NCBI GenBank assembly: GCA_907165135.1
Contig: OU015569.1
Coordinates: forward strand, 3,596,001 to 3,660,000
DNA length: 64,000 nt
DNA from: Oikopleura dioica
Taxonomy: Eukaryota > Chordata > Appendicularia > Copelata > Oikopleuridae
Direction of reading: 5' to 3'
Position 1 is the first letter of the stretch. Every line of letters starts with the position of its first letter. This document shows positions 54,201-64,000 of this stretch, piece after piece. The notes under the pieces are model-generated. The model was not told the DNA's origin. It saw only the letters and a list, made by a program, of their open reading frames with translations, and did no database searches. A program made the position numbers and the translations under genes.

Positions 54201-54399
54201 TTGTTTTCTCGTCAGTTTCACCGCCCCAGATTCCGAAACCGGCGCCGATTCCGACACCCAAGCCGACTAAAAGCGCGAGAGAAACACCAACGAGCAGCTT
54301 TGTCCTGCCTTTAAAAAGCTCTCAAAGTAAAACTCTCTTGTAGTAGAGCAAAGTTAAAATGGATTCTTTGGGTATTTTCTCTCGGAGCGTGCCTGACAT
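51270..54399 (-). CDS. Membrane-anchored carboxylesterase/cholinesterase-like protein with poly-Thr stalk
   Basis: A type-B carboxylesterase fold (family of cholinesterases and neuroligins) on the minus strand. Near the N-terminus is a membrane anchor GRTKLLVGVSLALLVGLGVG then IGAGFGIWGG, and directly after it KTTPSTTTTTTTTTTTTTPI, a poly-threonine stalk, suggesting a type II protein with the enzyme outside the cell. The body shows DSEDCLNINIYLPPG (family signature), NVIVVEPNYRLHGFGFW, DQRAALEWTNKYIAGFGGDP and the nucleophile elbow NLSGCSAG, with Ser present but Cys where GESAG is usual. VGVTENESEEFLEDI probably supplies the acid residue and CHCVTGEYYLFANE the His. It therefore looks enzymatically competent. 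The last exon ends LYDEFDLWLEL. The first exon (ATG at 54399, MSGTLREKIPKES) is a guess. No substrate can be named. Confidence 0.82.
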
Positions 54400-55219
54400 T
54401 CTTCGTTGAGAAGAATGTTTGAATCAAAATCAGATATTGTTTACTGCTTGATCAGCACGTTGGCATCTGTAATTGATTGCACGATATATTTACAAAAGGA
54501 TTTGCGCCACATGCAATGCTAACATGCTTGACGTTTGCTAGTTCTATGAAGTTAGATGAAGTGCTTCAAACTTGGCATTTAGTCTAGTACACACCCACAT
54601 CCGCGCAAATTTCCATTTCAAGCAATTATTTTGATTTCCGATGGTCCCATTCCAAAGTTTTGAAAGTGCGTAACTATCATCTAAGTTTGAAGTGTTGTGG
54701 TACACTTTCTTTTCTCAGCTTTTTTCGATAAGGTTGCATCGTGTGAACGCTATCTCACGCAACGCAACGCGCACGTGTACTGCGCCCTGTTCGAAATCAC
54801 TCTTCAGAAAACGAGCTCTTCCTTTTTGCATCAGTAAACAAACCTATCAACTTCAAAATTTATCGCGCAACTTCCAAAACGTCGGCTATCGGCGCCAAGA
54901 TATTCACAAAATTAAAACACATAAAGAAGATAAGCTGGACCAACATACACCAAAGCTAATGATAAGTCACGTAAGCCGCTTCCTTGAGCTTCAGAAGAAA
55001 AAAAACGCCCTGATATCAGCGTTGTGTTGCAGTAGCAGGTTAACTCTTTATTCAGTATTTTACTAGTCAAAATACGAGGTCAGCAGCAGTATTTACAATT
55101 AATATATACAAACTCGTTGGTTTCATTTCTGTTGATCAAATACACTTTTGAAGAATCTCGATTCCACTCTGGTCAGCTTTCTTATCTTCGTCTGATACAT
55201 TCAGCAAATTTCGACGAAT
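54400..55219. other. Region between the esterase and GT8 genes
   Basis: Contains a 124-codon plus-strand frame at 54692-55066 rich in Arg, Ser and Cys with no family features or splice context; I do not call it. The remainder is AT-rich. It should hold the esterase promoter. Confidence 0.35.
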
Positions 55220-56860
55220 CTATAAAGAAAAATAGCTTAGGATATTACGAAAGGCGATTAATTGAACTTCTTTCTAAAGCAGTCGAGGATGCGAGATCAT
55301 CCTCTCCTATCAGATTTAATCCTGGCTTACCGAGGTAAGCAGCAGATTCCTATTAGACAGCTCATTCCAGCTGAAATCGAAAATTGTCTTCCAAACTGTG
55401 TAAAAGCCAATGTGGTTAGCTTGAGCAGTGAATTGACTCCCTTGTCCATGTAGCAAAGCGCATGTTCGCGGTTCCGACAATGCACTGCAGTAGCAATCAT
55501 CTTTATTAGAATTTAAAACCTATTGAAGTTCACGAATAAACAAATTGAAAGTTGTGATTCGATTGTTTCAAACATTTCCTTTGGTACATGTGTTGAGACC
55601 CCAAGATCGCAGGTTCCACTCACAGGGCAGAATCGCCATCTTCTCCTTGTTCTCGCTGAACAACGCGTTCATCGCGCATTGATCAGCAAGATAGTGCACT
55701 CTTGGGAGCAGATGAAAGCTGATCGATTCCAAAAGTGCTTTTTCGAAAGAATTCTAGCGTCAATGTCAACAACATGTTCGTATACATTAATCCTTACGTT
55801 TGAGTCTTCTGAAACTGGAGTGCGATAGTCGGACTTGAGAAGTCTACCAAAGGTTTTTTTATATAATCGGGGAAAAAAACGATCATCTGTTACTTTCAAC
55901 CCTTTCTTGGCACATTGTAGAGAAGAAGGCCTCCATTGAGCCCGTACTTATTATGAGCGTATGGTCTGTGCGAATAATAGCCTTTTTCGTTCCAAGGATG
56001 CTCTTCTGCCATTCCAACAGCTGCTTCCGATCCGAAATCGTCGAAGATGTCGAATAGCTCTTCAGCTGTTAATTGATAAGAACTGAACACGGTCGACGAA
56101 ATACTGCAGTTAGTGTGTGTTCAGGATCGGGACAGTTCTAATCAGTTCCTGGGCGTAGGAATATCGTGTCAGCGTCAATCAGCAGGACTTTGTCTAAATC
56201 GCTAAAAGTTTGATGAAAAGTTACCTTGAGATGCCCGCAGCCTTTGAATTTCAAAACATCTTTCAGAATGTCCATTTCTTTACGCGTTAGATCTTCCCTG
56301 ATGTCAAACGAAATTTCAAATGGAGCATCCTGGGGGAAAATTTGTTGAACTTGATCAGTGACTTGTTCAACGTCGTTTGTCGCAATGCGGAAATTGACTT
56401 TACGATTCGAGAATGCCAAAACGCTCTGAAGAGATCAAATAAGAAAAGACTCCTTGTTACCGGTGGCGTTTTTCTTCTGCGGTCGCTAGCGGTAATTTGT
56501 TGCCTCGCCGTTTACGTTATTTTTCTCAGAAAAGGGATAATGGACTCCCAGATTGAGTACTATCTATTTCGGCGAAGGTAGCGTCTAGATCTACGGAAGA
56601 AAGATACGGACTTCGCTTACGTTTCATTCAGAAAAAAAATGGCAAACAAAGTGAACTTTTATCGAGGGAGGTCGACTGTATATAAATACCTTTGCAGAGG
56701 CAATAAATTGTTCGAGAAGAAAATCTCGATTACTACCGCCATTGAGGCAGAGAATGTATCCAATGTTAATTTCTTTCTGCTTGGTGGGGCGAAAATGCAG
56801 TTTTCCTTCATAACCACCAGACGCCACAGAGCCCAAGTCAATTCTTTCATCCGGTTAGTT
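55220..56860 (-). CDS. GT8 glycosyltransferase, glucoside/xyloside xylosyltransferase-like
   Basis: A GT8-family retaining glycosyltransferase on the minus strand, closest in pattern to the GXYLT/XXYLT group that adds xylose to O-glucose on Notch EGF repeats. Exons in order: INIGYILCLNGGSNRDFLLE then QFIASAKVFIYS (start of the nucleotide-sugar fold); SNRKVNFRIATNDVEQ; FSDLDKVLLIDADTIFLRPG with the metal-binding Asp-x-Asp (DAD); SEAAVGMAEEHPWNE and NKYGLNGGLLLYNVPRKG; then DQCAMNALFSENKEKMAILP and CEWNLRSW, and CALLHGQG, matching the DQ, PC-W and HG positions of the family. The 5' end is uncertain: an upstream exon near 57095-56945 (MVSLTGLLGSSQKKSFRRSL...) or the region before 56836 could supply the membrane anchor. 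The stop is placed at 55220 after one more small exon. Confidence 0.78.
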
Positions 56861-57950
56861 CTTTATTAATTGGGCTCAAACGAAGGAACATGATCGTTAA
56901 TATAGAATCAGTTTCCGGTCCTGGAGCGGAAAATTTTTAATCAAGAAAGACATCCGGCCAGGAACAAGAATCTAACCGGTTTCCTTTTGATTTTGCCGTC
57001 AATTTGAGTAGAATAATTATGATTGTCTGGAGCTAGTGAACGCCGGAAAGACTTCTTCTGCGATGAGCCGAGCAATCCTGTTAAACTCACCATGCCAACT
57101 AAAAATGATTGAAAAAAAAGGTCGCAAAAGAAAAACGAAAGATCGGACAAGCAATGTTTTTAGAGAGAGAGTAAAAATGTTATGTATTCCGCCAGGCAGG
57201 GATTTTTCAATCAAACTAAATATTTTTCCAACGGAGCATTTGAAACTCTGTTTTCACAAGGAACCCGCAGAATCAATACGACTGCGACCAGCTATAATTT
57301 GAAATTACTTCGTACCATCGAGCCAGAATAATCTCATCAATGCGCAACGTGTGAATTCTTGATTCACAAAAATAAAAAAAATATTGTTTTTTGAAAATAA
57401 TTGATTTCATTCTTTTTCGAACCAACGAGGACAGATCAGATTTATCCAAAAAAATTGGCGATAAATAAAATTTAACGAAGAAAATAAATTGAATTGAATC
57501 ATGCCAAAGTTTGTCATCGAAGGTGCCATCGACTATAGCTGCCGTTTTTGTTAGACACGAAGTTGATTAGGTGGAACATGTAAAGCGGTCTCGAGAGTTC
57601 CTTCGAATGTTCCAAAAATGTCTTGTCCGGGACTCATCCTCAACACCTAAAACGAATCAAAGCGATTTGCCACGGAGGAAAGGTGACCTTTTGTCGATTT
57701 CCGCCACTCACTTTTCTTATCTCAGTTTTATTTTGGCAAGATCAACTTTTTGCTTTGATTAGTTCTAATTGACGTTTGATTATTTCACTGGAACTGATCT
57801 GTATTCAAATTTGATAACAAATACCCCAAAACAGTCTTTTATTCTATTTAAAATTATCAAATCATCATCATCTCATATTAACCGCGTCAGGGGATCAAAA
57901 AATGGGTAATTACTTCCTTTGCTTATAGATTACATTTATGCTCAACGGAA
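56861..57950. other. Region upstream of the GT8 gene
   Basis: Includes a possible 5' exon of the GT8 gene (minus, about 57095-56945, after TTTTTAG). The remainder, notably 57300-57950, is AT-rich with no convincing frame. Short frames on both strands near 57040-57300 overlap each other and cannot be sorted. Confidence 0.35.
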
Positions 57951-58255
57951 AAGCTTTCTTCTGAAGACTTAGCATGGCTTAGCACTGAACGGATTCTCCG
58001 TCTACAGAGTCCAAAACATGACAGCTGTCACGCAAACACATACTCTTGAAGACCATCACTAAAAACCCCCAAAAAAATCAACTCGCAAGTCAATTCTTGA
58101 TTGTTTGCTCTAGCTAGTATAATATTTTATGAGAAGAATATTTGTTTGAAATTTATCCATTTTCGTCGTTTGAAATTACCTGTGAGTACCATTGAAGAAG
58201 CGACAAACACGAGCAGCGTCAAAAAACATAATCTCAACCCTTCGGAAGAATTCAT
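57950..58255 (-). CDS. Possible small secreted protein, 5' part
   Basis: On the minus strand an exon reads MNSSEGLRLCFLTLLVFVAS then SMVLT, a very good signal peptide, and ends at CACAG before GTAATTTC, a sound splice donor. After a TACTAG acceptor the next candidate exon reads ARANNQELTCELIFLGVFSD, and a Cys-containing piece LSCFGLCRRRIRSVLSHAKS lies further on. The order fits a small Cys-containing secreted protein, but the exons after the first are uncertain and the family is not recognised. Confidence 0.4.
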
Positions 58256-58957
58256 TTTACTATCTCTAGAAGAGTTCTCCTTGTGCACTTTCTTTTTCTT
58301 GAACGGAGTTTCTCTGGAAGCATCATTATCTCTAAATTGGCTTAATAAAGATTCGAAATTGAGGGTCAATTTGTGCTCACATTGTCGGCAACATGCTCTC
58401 TGCGAAATTTCACCGGTTCAAAAAAAAAAACACTCAATTCACTTCTTCCGAAAACAGAGCAGTCGTAATTCCAACAGAGTTCAATCGACGGTTTTCTTTA
58501 TTTTCTGGAGATTTTAGCGAAGAGGGCGCTCTTTTGCGAAATTTCACGAAAATGGTAGCGCGCCACCTAAGCGCGGAACATCGAAATGGCCGCTTCTTTA
58601 GGAAGATATGTGCGACATGTGGATATTTTTCCACAAGCGAAACGATAAGGCTAATTAGTGATAAGAATTTTTATTTTGGTTGTTGCGGCGCGCCGGCCGC
58701 AAACCACTTGATCTCGTTTTCACTTCTCGGAAGAAGCAGAATGGAAGGTCATCTTCTTGTTTACGGATTGCTACACGCAGATATACTGATTCTTTCGTTC
58801 TTTTCTTCCCTTGGATGAACGAGACTGTGCAAGAATTTGTTCTCAAGATTCTGAAGTCAGAACATTTATTAAATTATTTATTAGCAGAATATTTACAAAA
58901 GGCACTTTTTATGTTTTCTATTTGGGTCTTTATCCATGAACTCATCGAATGAGCTCT
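58256..58957. other. Spacer with no clear gene
   Basis: Frames are open on both strands around 58430-58840, which is typical of chance in a slightly GC-rich patch. A TGCGAAATTTCAC block occurs twice (about 58398 and 58536). Nothing is called. Confidence 0.35.
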
Positions 58958-61067
58958 TTACTTTCCTCTTTCATTGAAGATATCGAATTTATAACAACAG
59001 TAAAGCATGCAGATCAACGTGATAATGATTCCAATGATGACCATCCAAATAGCCAATGCTTTAGAACTCTTTTTCTCTTCTATAACTTCCGATTCTTCTG
59101 GCTCCACTGAATCAAATGTAATGAAAAGTAAGCACTTTATGATGATTTACTTATTTGGGAGTCACTGTCCGGCGGTGTTTCCGAACTCGGAATCGGCTGG
59201 ATAATATTTCTTGGCGATTGGTGGAGAATTTCTTGCAGGGAAGGAGGATGATAAACTCGTGGAGCCTCACTAGCTTTCGATGTCGGCCAAGGTGAGAATT
59301 CGTTCGAGTTCCAGGCACCTGACCAGGGGGTCTTTATTAGGTTGTTATAAAACAAGCATCTACAGAACACAAAGAAACTGCATTTGAAATTTATCAAAAT
59401 TCTTATTGCTCGGTTAATTATGACTAATACATATAAAACCAGTTCCTGTGCAAAATTAGTCGACGTTGTTGCCTGTCGTTTAGTCGCTTGAGGTCGCGTT
59501 GGTGGCGCTTTCGTTGTCGATGTTGTTGACGACTTTGCTAATTCTTCACCTGCTTGCGCGTTGTAGAACTGGTTAATTGTAGGATAAGGGCTTTTATTTG
59601 GCGTCGATGTTGATTTCACCGGCCTCCAAGCTGGTTTTGTTGGTGCTGATTTTTTCGGCGGCGGCGTTTTGTTTCGAGTTGTCTTCGTCGTCGTCGTCGT
59701 CGTTGTAGTTGTGGTTGTTTGCTTTTTAGTTTTTGGACGCACTGATGCTGATGGGCTCGGGCTGATATTGATTTAGAGCATGATTAATAAAAAAAATAAA
59801 TACTTGCCTAGGAGTTGTAGCAGTTGGTTTCGACTTCTCCGAATTAACTTCTACTTTTGAGTCGTTCTCAGCATTAGCAGGTCTTTTGCACTCCGTGAAA
59901 AGCCAATCGTCCATCCCAACGACTATCAAGAAAATAAGTTTTGGAATCATGAAAGACTAATTACCTGTGCCCTTGGCGGCATGGACCGAAATTGTCAGCG
60001 AACTTGAGGGTTTCCATCCATACAACTTCTGAACTTTCACCCAACGCGGAGTATTTGGCAAAAGAACGCTGTTTGGTACACATCTCAACGATTTCTTTAT
60101 CTTTCGTTCATTCTTTGCCTTGCATTCACTCGCGGGCTGTTGATTCTTACATTCTTCTTCGAAAATGTGTTGTCTTTTAACTTCGTCGCACATCTCCTAT
60201 CAAAATGTTACGGATATTTTTAAAACGTTGATTCATACGTGAGATTCTGGGTAAATCTTCATTAAATCGTAGCTGAGCTCGCGATTTTCATGGATCTCCT
60301 TTGGAACATTCGCCCAAAAAGATTGAATTACTAGCTCGAAGTCAGATGAGAGAAAGACGACCTCGACTTCCAGACAAATTTTACTTTATTGATGGTTTGC
60401 CAAAGTCCTTTAATTGCTGGATAATCCTACTAATAGAACAGAGCTGGATGTGTTGTCCTTGTTGTTGGCATACCATGACCTGAGTTTTCCATCAACTTTA
60501 CGCATTTCTTGCTTTTGAAATTCAAAGGTGCTCCAATTTTCTTCAATTTGCGACGTATTCCAGTAAAGATATTTGTTTTTGTCATCTCCATTAACAAAAA
60601 GAATATCTTTAAGTGGGCGAGGCCTTTTCTGAGAGAGGTTCTTCGGAAGTCGCATATCATCAGTAACTGATTCGTTTTCAAAATCTGTGCTGATCTCATC
60701 TGGGCGCGAGTTTGCTTGTTTCAGAACTATAGGCGCCTCTGGCATATTATTTGTTTCAAGCTGAAAATAGGGTTTTACTCATCAACATATCTTTTAAAAG
60801 GGGGATAAATAAAAACCCTGACTGAAATCCACTCGGTTGTATCTTGAAGCCAGTGTGACTTTTTTTGTCTATTCTAAGTGACTCAGTCGAGAATTTTTTT
60901 ACAAGTAATGCCTAAAAATAACTCATCAATTCCAAATAATAAATAAATGAAATCAATTCCAGTAATGTGAGTCTGTTAAAAGATACCTGAGCGTTTTCAT
61001 GATCCTTTATTGTGAAAGAGTCGGCTATTGCGAGCAAGGTAAGCTGAAACAGTTTTTTCTTTTGCAT
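58958..61067 (-). CDS. Large type I membrane protein with poly-Thr/Pro stalk, unrecognised
   Basis: I place the start at 61067, where MQKKKLFQLTLLAIADSFTI is a good signal peptide ending at a CAG/GT donor. Further exons: MPEAPIVLKQANSRPDEIST, then LPKNLSQKRPRPLKDILFVN and YLYWNTSQIEENWSTFEFQK; a Cys-rich part MCDEVKRQHIFEEECKNQQP and LRCVPNSVLLPNTPRWVKVQ; and VGMDDWLFTECKRPANAEND. A low-complexity stalk KKQTTTTTTTTTTTKTTRNK followed by Lys/Pro/Ser/Thr repeats leads to SSKALAIWMVIIGIIITLIC, a transmembrane helix, and a short tail ending IFNERGK. The ectodomain has paired Cys and is probably disulfide-bonded. No family is recognised; a lineage-specific surface protein is likely. It shares its plan with the gene at 48065-48989. 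Confidence 0.65.
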
Positions 61068-61421
61068 TATTCGGAATTCTTATTCTCTCTGTCTGAGTAG
61101 TTTTCTGAAGAGTGCACCTCACCGAGAGGTTTGTTGAATGAAAAATGAACGGCGCTTTCGCAGGGCACTCAAATCGCCTGAATCCACCATCAAACTTTAA
61201 TCGCTTCTTCATTTTTTATCACAAAGTACCCTACCACTTCCAAATCAAAGAATAATTTTATTCGCCGCATACTCTAAACCATCTTCTACGACAGCTAGGC
61301 CTCACCTGAAATCACGAATGAAATTGACCTTTTTGAAAAAAAATCTGTATCATCTCTAGAATGATACTGGAATTAAGGGTTTATCAAAAGCTAAGGAAAT
61401 GTCTGTCACTCATCCTAAATC

Positions 61422-61742
61422 ATGCCCTACCCCGTGCCGGAAAACACTGTCCAGTGGCTCTACTTCTATATTGTCGTGCCCGGCCTCGTCGTAATATTCT
61501 TTATCGAGGGTAAGTCTTGTTTAATAATAATGATCAAACAATGTTTTTCAGTCATCTGGCCGCAAATCTGCAAAATACTCCTGTGGTGCTTGATTCGATA
61601 CATGGAGTATCAAGGAGACCAGGAACGAGCGCGCCGGGCACGACAACGCGAAGAAGAGCAACGAAAAATGAATGAGGACGACGCGCAAGAGCAGGCTGAT
61701 AATTCGGGCGACGGACGAAACATTCTCAATCGAGTATTGTAG
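61422..61742 (+). CDS. Small membrane protein with charged C-terminal helix
   Basis: Two exons, 61422-61509 and 61552-61742, joined by a 42-nt GT-AG intron. The product is about 92 residues: MPYPVPENTVQWLYFYIVVP, a hydrophobic segment VVPGLVVIFFIEV that continues into WPQICKILLWCLIRYMEY, then an Arg/Glu/Gln-rich helix RARRARQREEEQRKMNEDDA and a short polar end NILNRVL. It may span the membrane once or twice, with the basic helix in the cytoplasm. The clean splice and the shift from hydrophobic to charged support a real gene. I do not recognise it. Confidence 0.6.
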   Translation: MPYPVPENTVQWLYFYIVVPGLVVIFFIEGKSCLIIMIKQCFSVIWPQICKILLWCLIRYMEYQGDQERARRARQREEEQRKMNEDDAQEQADNSGDGRNILNRVL

Positions 61743-62108
61743 AAATTTACACAGAATAGCTCTAACGTTTACTTAGATGCCACTTGCAAGCGGTGAACGA
61801 AAGCAAATCGTGTTCAAGTAACCCCATCGATGGCCAACTTCTCACAGATACATCCATTCTATACTCATCTCTACAGTCAATAGTCCAACTCTCTCTCTTT
61901 CTCTGTGCACATCTGTATTCCAACACCAGTCTTATATTCTCCTGTATTCAACTCATTCTCGTCTGTATTCTTTCTCTAAAATAAAAACTGAATTCGCCAA
62001 ATCTATTCTAAAGATATCGATTAACAAAATACGAGACGCATATATATTTTTATCCAAATCCAGACTCGCGCTGACAACTTCACGCTTTCACTTCTTTGGT
62101 AGAAAAAG
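61743..62108. other. Spacer, pyrimidine-rich
   Basis: Mostly TC-rich repeats around TCTCTCTTTCTCTG and TGTATTC motifs repeated several times between 61900 and 61980, ending in AATAAAA-type sequence near 61979 that can serve as the 3' end of the gene before. Confidence 0.4.
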
Positions 62109-62883
62109 ATGTTCATAGAGAAGCATTTTGCGATTCACAACGAGTCAGTTGTGATTTCTCTTCACGAATTGACCAGCTTCGTCAGAATAAGGGATGAGAA
62201 GTTGGTCGTAATGACACGGTAGGAATCAGGAGTACAAGTAGTGTTCACAGTTTCGTTTCGTGAGCAGGGACCAATTCTGTTCGATTATAAAAGATTCACA
62301 GCGACAAAACCGCCCGTGTTCAGTCTTTTTGTACAGTGTCGACGGAACTCAGGTATATTGCAATTTGCCTTATTTCATTAACAGTTGATGCAGTCTGTTG
62401 ACCAAGGTGATGGGGAAGTTTCTTTCATTGAGCAAATTGCTTTCGGCTTAGAGTATCATCCATATTTCAACCATATGAGAAGGATTAACACACAGTTTTG
62501 GATATCAAAAAGCGTTGGCTTTACTAATCCTTTTGAAGATATATCTTCTTCTTACTATCTTGTTGGTGATAGTTTTTTGGTGGTCTTTTCGTCAACTCCA
62601 AGAGGCGGTTTGGTGCCCAACTCCACCACATAATACTTGGAGGTAATGAATATCAACAACAATTTGATTATTCGTTCTAGCGATGACAAGTGCTACCGAA
62701 ACCAGCACAAGATCACGCGATTGTCAAAGAAAGAAAAGCGAAAGACCACTATCGGCGGCCATGATCAAAGAGTAAGAATAAAATATAAAAAAAGATAATT
62801 CTTTCTAATTTCAGTTTTCGTTGTTGCAACGTTACTACTCAAACGAGAGAAGCTTTCGAGCATTCATGAAAGTGGTGCACTAG
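62109..62883 (+). CDS. Unrecognised multi-exon gene
   Basis: Exons join in frame: MFIEKHFAIHNESVVISLHE to VVMT (62109 to about 62219), then RDQFCSIIKDSQRQNRPCSV and FLYSVDGTQ, then LMQSVDQGDGEVSFIEQIAF, GLEYHPYFNHMRRINTQFWI and SKSVGFTNPFEDISSSYYLV. Two downstream exons (about 62681-62772 and 62815-62883) read SDDKCYRNQHKITRLSKKEK and FSLLQRYYSNERSFRAFMKV, ending at a TAG. The joint between the third exon and these last two does not keep the same frame; a different frame of exon three has a membrane-like stretch LLLTILLVIVFWWSF that does connect. So there may be two overlapping products, an unrecognised small intron, or an indel. No family recognised. Confidence 0.4.
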
Positions 62884-63274
62884 TTTAACCTCATAAAGGC
62901 GATCTTTATGTAAACGCGTCCTGGCACCTCGCTGAAAGATCTGACTATCTTTCGTTAAGATGATACTCTTTGAATCGTGAAAATAACTTATATATTTTAC
63001 AAATAAAAAACTTATAACTTGGGAATTTACTTCCCTTTACAATAGGATATTCAAGTGTTTCCTGTTATTTTGAGCAATTTCCTCACAAAACATTGAATTA
63101 ATTCCGCAAATTTGATTGATGTCCTCAATAAAATATTGACAGTCGGATTTTGAAGGAATAGCTGGCTTCATTTATTTACAGGGATAAACATTCAATGAGA
63201 TTAACCATTGATAAGAATATGTTTCAGTGCAGCAGCTGAGTATTGATAGCAAGCGTTGTAATCTAAATTTAATT
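62884..63274. other. Spacer between convergent genes
   Basis: AT-rich, with AATAAA near 63002 on the plus strand and matching signals on the minus strand. No gene seen. Confidence 0.4.
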
Positions 63275-64000
63275 TTACTTTAGATGTGTCGCCAAATAAA
63301 CCTTACCAATAGCGACTTCGTTCATGACGTAATCGCTTCGTTTATCGTAATATCGGTCATTTTGATCAGGCCCACCTACAAGAGCTCCATAAAGAACCCA
63401 ATGGTTAGGCTTAGATGAATGCAGCATATTTCCACAATCACTGCTGCCGCCAGGGCAACTAGCAGCTCTGTGATGTGGTCTTACTGGCGGGTTGTGTCCG
63501 AATCCAACGACATAAGAGCGCCCTTGATCGCCAAGGGAGTATCCCAACTGTTCGATGCCTTTGAGTGCGAATTCACCGGCTCGTGCAAGCTTAGGTTCAA
63601 TCTGAGAAGCTCCTAGAAGAAATGCTCCCCAGTTATTGGCGATTCGAAGAGAGCCCCATTTGTGGAACCAAAGAAGCCCTGCTCGCGATGTGGCTTGCCG
63701 AGATATGAGATGGACTGCGTGACGGTTAACGTCGTTCCTAATATTGTTCAATTAATCTTTATAAAATGCATCTATAACGAACCTGTACTTGTCTTCGCCC
63801 GTTATTTGTGCCATCAGAAGTTGGACACCAGCCTGCTTTTTGTCCCAGTCAAACGACTCTTCAATTTTGCCACAATTGAAAGTGTCATAATAATGTCTTG
63901 CCAGTCGACCGTAAGCAACATCGCCAGTTGCTTTATAAACCCATGCTGTTGAAGACAGTTAGACTCTTTTATCATTTAATGACGCTAACCTGTTGCCCAA
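63275..64000 (-). CDS. Glycoside hydrolase family 9 endoglucanase (cellulase), 3' part
   Basis: The C-terminal half of an animal GH9 cellulase on the minus strand; the rest lies beyond the window end. The upstream exon reads STAWVYKATGDVAYGRLARH and SFDWDKKQAGVQLLMAQITG. After a short intron: RIANNWGAFLLGASQI, then SYVVGFGHNPPVRPHHRAAS and CPGG, the GH9 active-site His signature, then VLYGALVGGPDQNDRYYDKR and SDYVMNEVAIGKV, the second signature with catalytic Asp and Glu present. It ends KVYLATHLK, shorter than the usual tail. GH9 enzymes hydrolyse beta-1,4-glucans; tunicates make cellulose and carry GH9 genes, so a role in remodelling tunic or house cellulose, or in digestion, is possible (inference). 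Confidence 0.9.

Noticed and set aside
54692-55066. 124-codon plus-strand frame between the esterase and GT8 genes
   Set aside because: No domain, signal peptide or splice context; Arg/Ser/Cys-rich composition looks random. It remains possible but unsupported.
1-64000. Bacterial contamination or bacterial operons
   Set aside because: Nearly all genes have spliceosomal introns and animal-specific products; the single-exon zinc-finger gene is also of animal type.

Overview
This is a nuclear window from a very compact animal genome, most likely a larvacean tunicate such as Oikopleura dioica. The reasons are: about twenty multi-exon genes in 64 kb, introns often only 40-60 nt, a splice-acceptor AG a few bases before many start codons (as expected for spliced-leader trans-splicing), several non-GT/AG introns, and a GH9 cellulase of the animal type beside ordinary chordate genes. 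The assignment is inference from sequence style and gene content; no database was searched.

Layout. 0.15-0.3 kb: a short inverted-repeat element. 0.9-10.4 kb (+): ATG9 (autophagy scramblase), PECR (peroxisomal enoyl-CoA reductase), a FAM47E-like protein and a group I PAK kinase; the last three are tightly spaced head to tail. Two weak small genes lie between ATG9 and PECR. 10.9-29.5 kb (+): one giant coiled-coil gene ending in a PACT domain (pericentrin/AKAP9 family, centrosome/Golgi scaffold). Its introns hold two non-autonomous transposons and an unrelated ORF. 29.7-30.6 kb (+): a NIPSNAP3-like protein with a probable GA-AG intron. 30.9-31.5 kb: an element with 8-bp target duplication. 32.6-33.9 kb (+): an MDM2-type RING protein.

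34.7-40.1 kb (+): two tandem, strongly diverged MESD (LRP chaperone) paralogues, then SUMO2 and LTV1. MESD-2, SUMO and LTV1 are close enough to be an operon, and SUMO needs a 65-nt AT-AC intron to give the conserved protein. 40.2-42.2 kb (-): ACP6-like lysophosphatidate phosphatase. 42.2-44.8 kb: mostly non-coding with a few structured stretches. 44.8-46.9 kb (+): a MAP-kinase phosphatase (rhodanese/CH2 plus DSP).

47.4-64 kb: a C2H2 zinc-finger protein, a Thr-rich type I membrane protein, a Kv potassium channel (+), a membrane-anchored carboxylesterase with poly-Thr stalk, a GT8 xylosyltransferase-like enzyme, a possible small secreted protein, a second Thr-rich membrane protein, a tiny membrane protein (+), an unrecognised gene (+) and the 3' part of a GH9 cellulase (-). 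Three of the minus-strand genes independently carry poly-threonine linkers. Together these look like a cell-surface/secretory neighbourhood, while the first 42 kb are mainly housekeeping genes. Exon limits were read by eye from splice signals and protein conservation. Gene ends are reliable where a clear stop is given; exact 5' exons are less sure for the carboxylesterase, GT8 and phosphatase genes.
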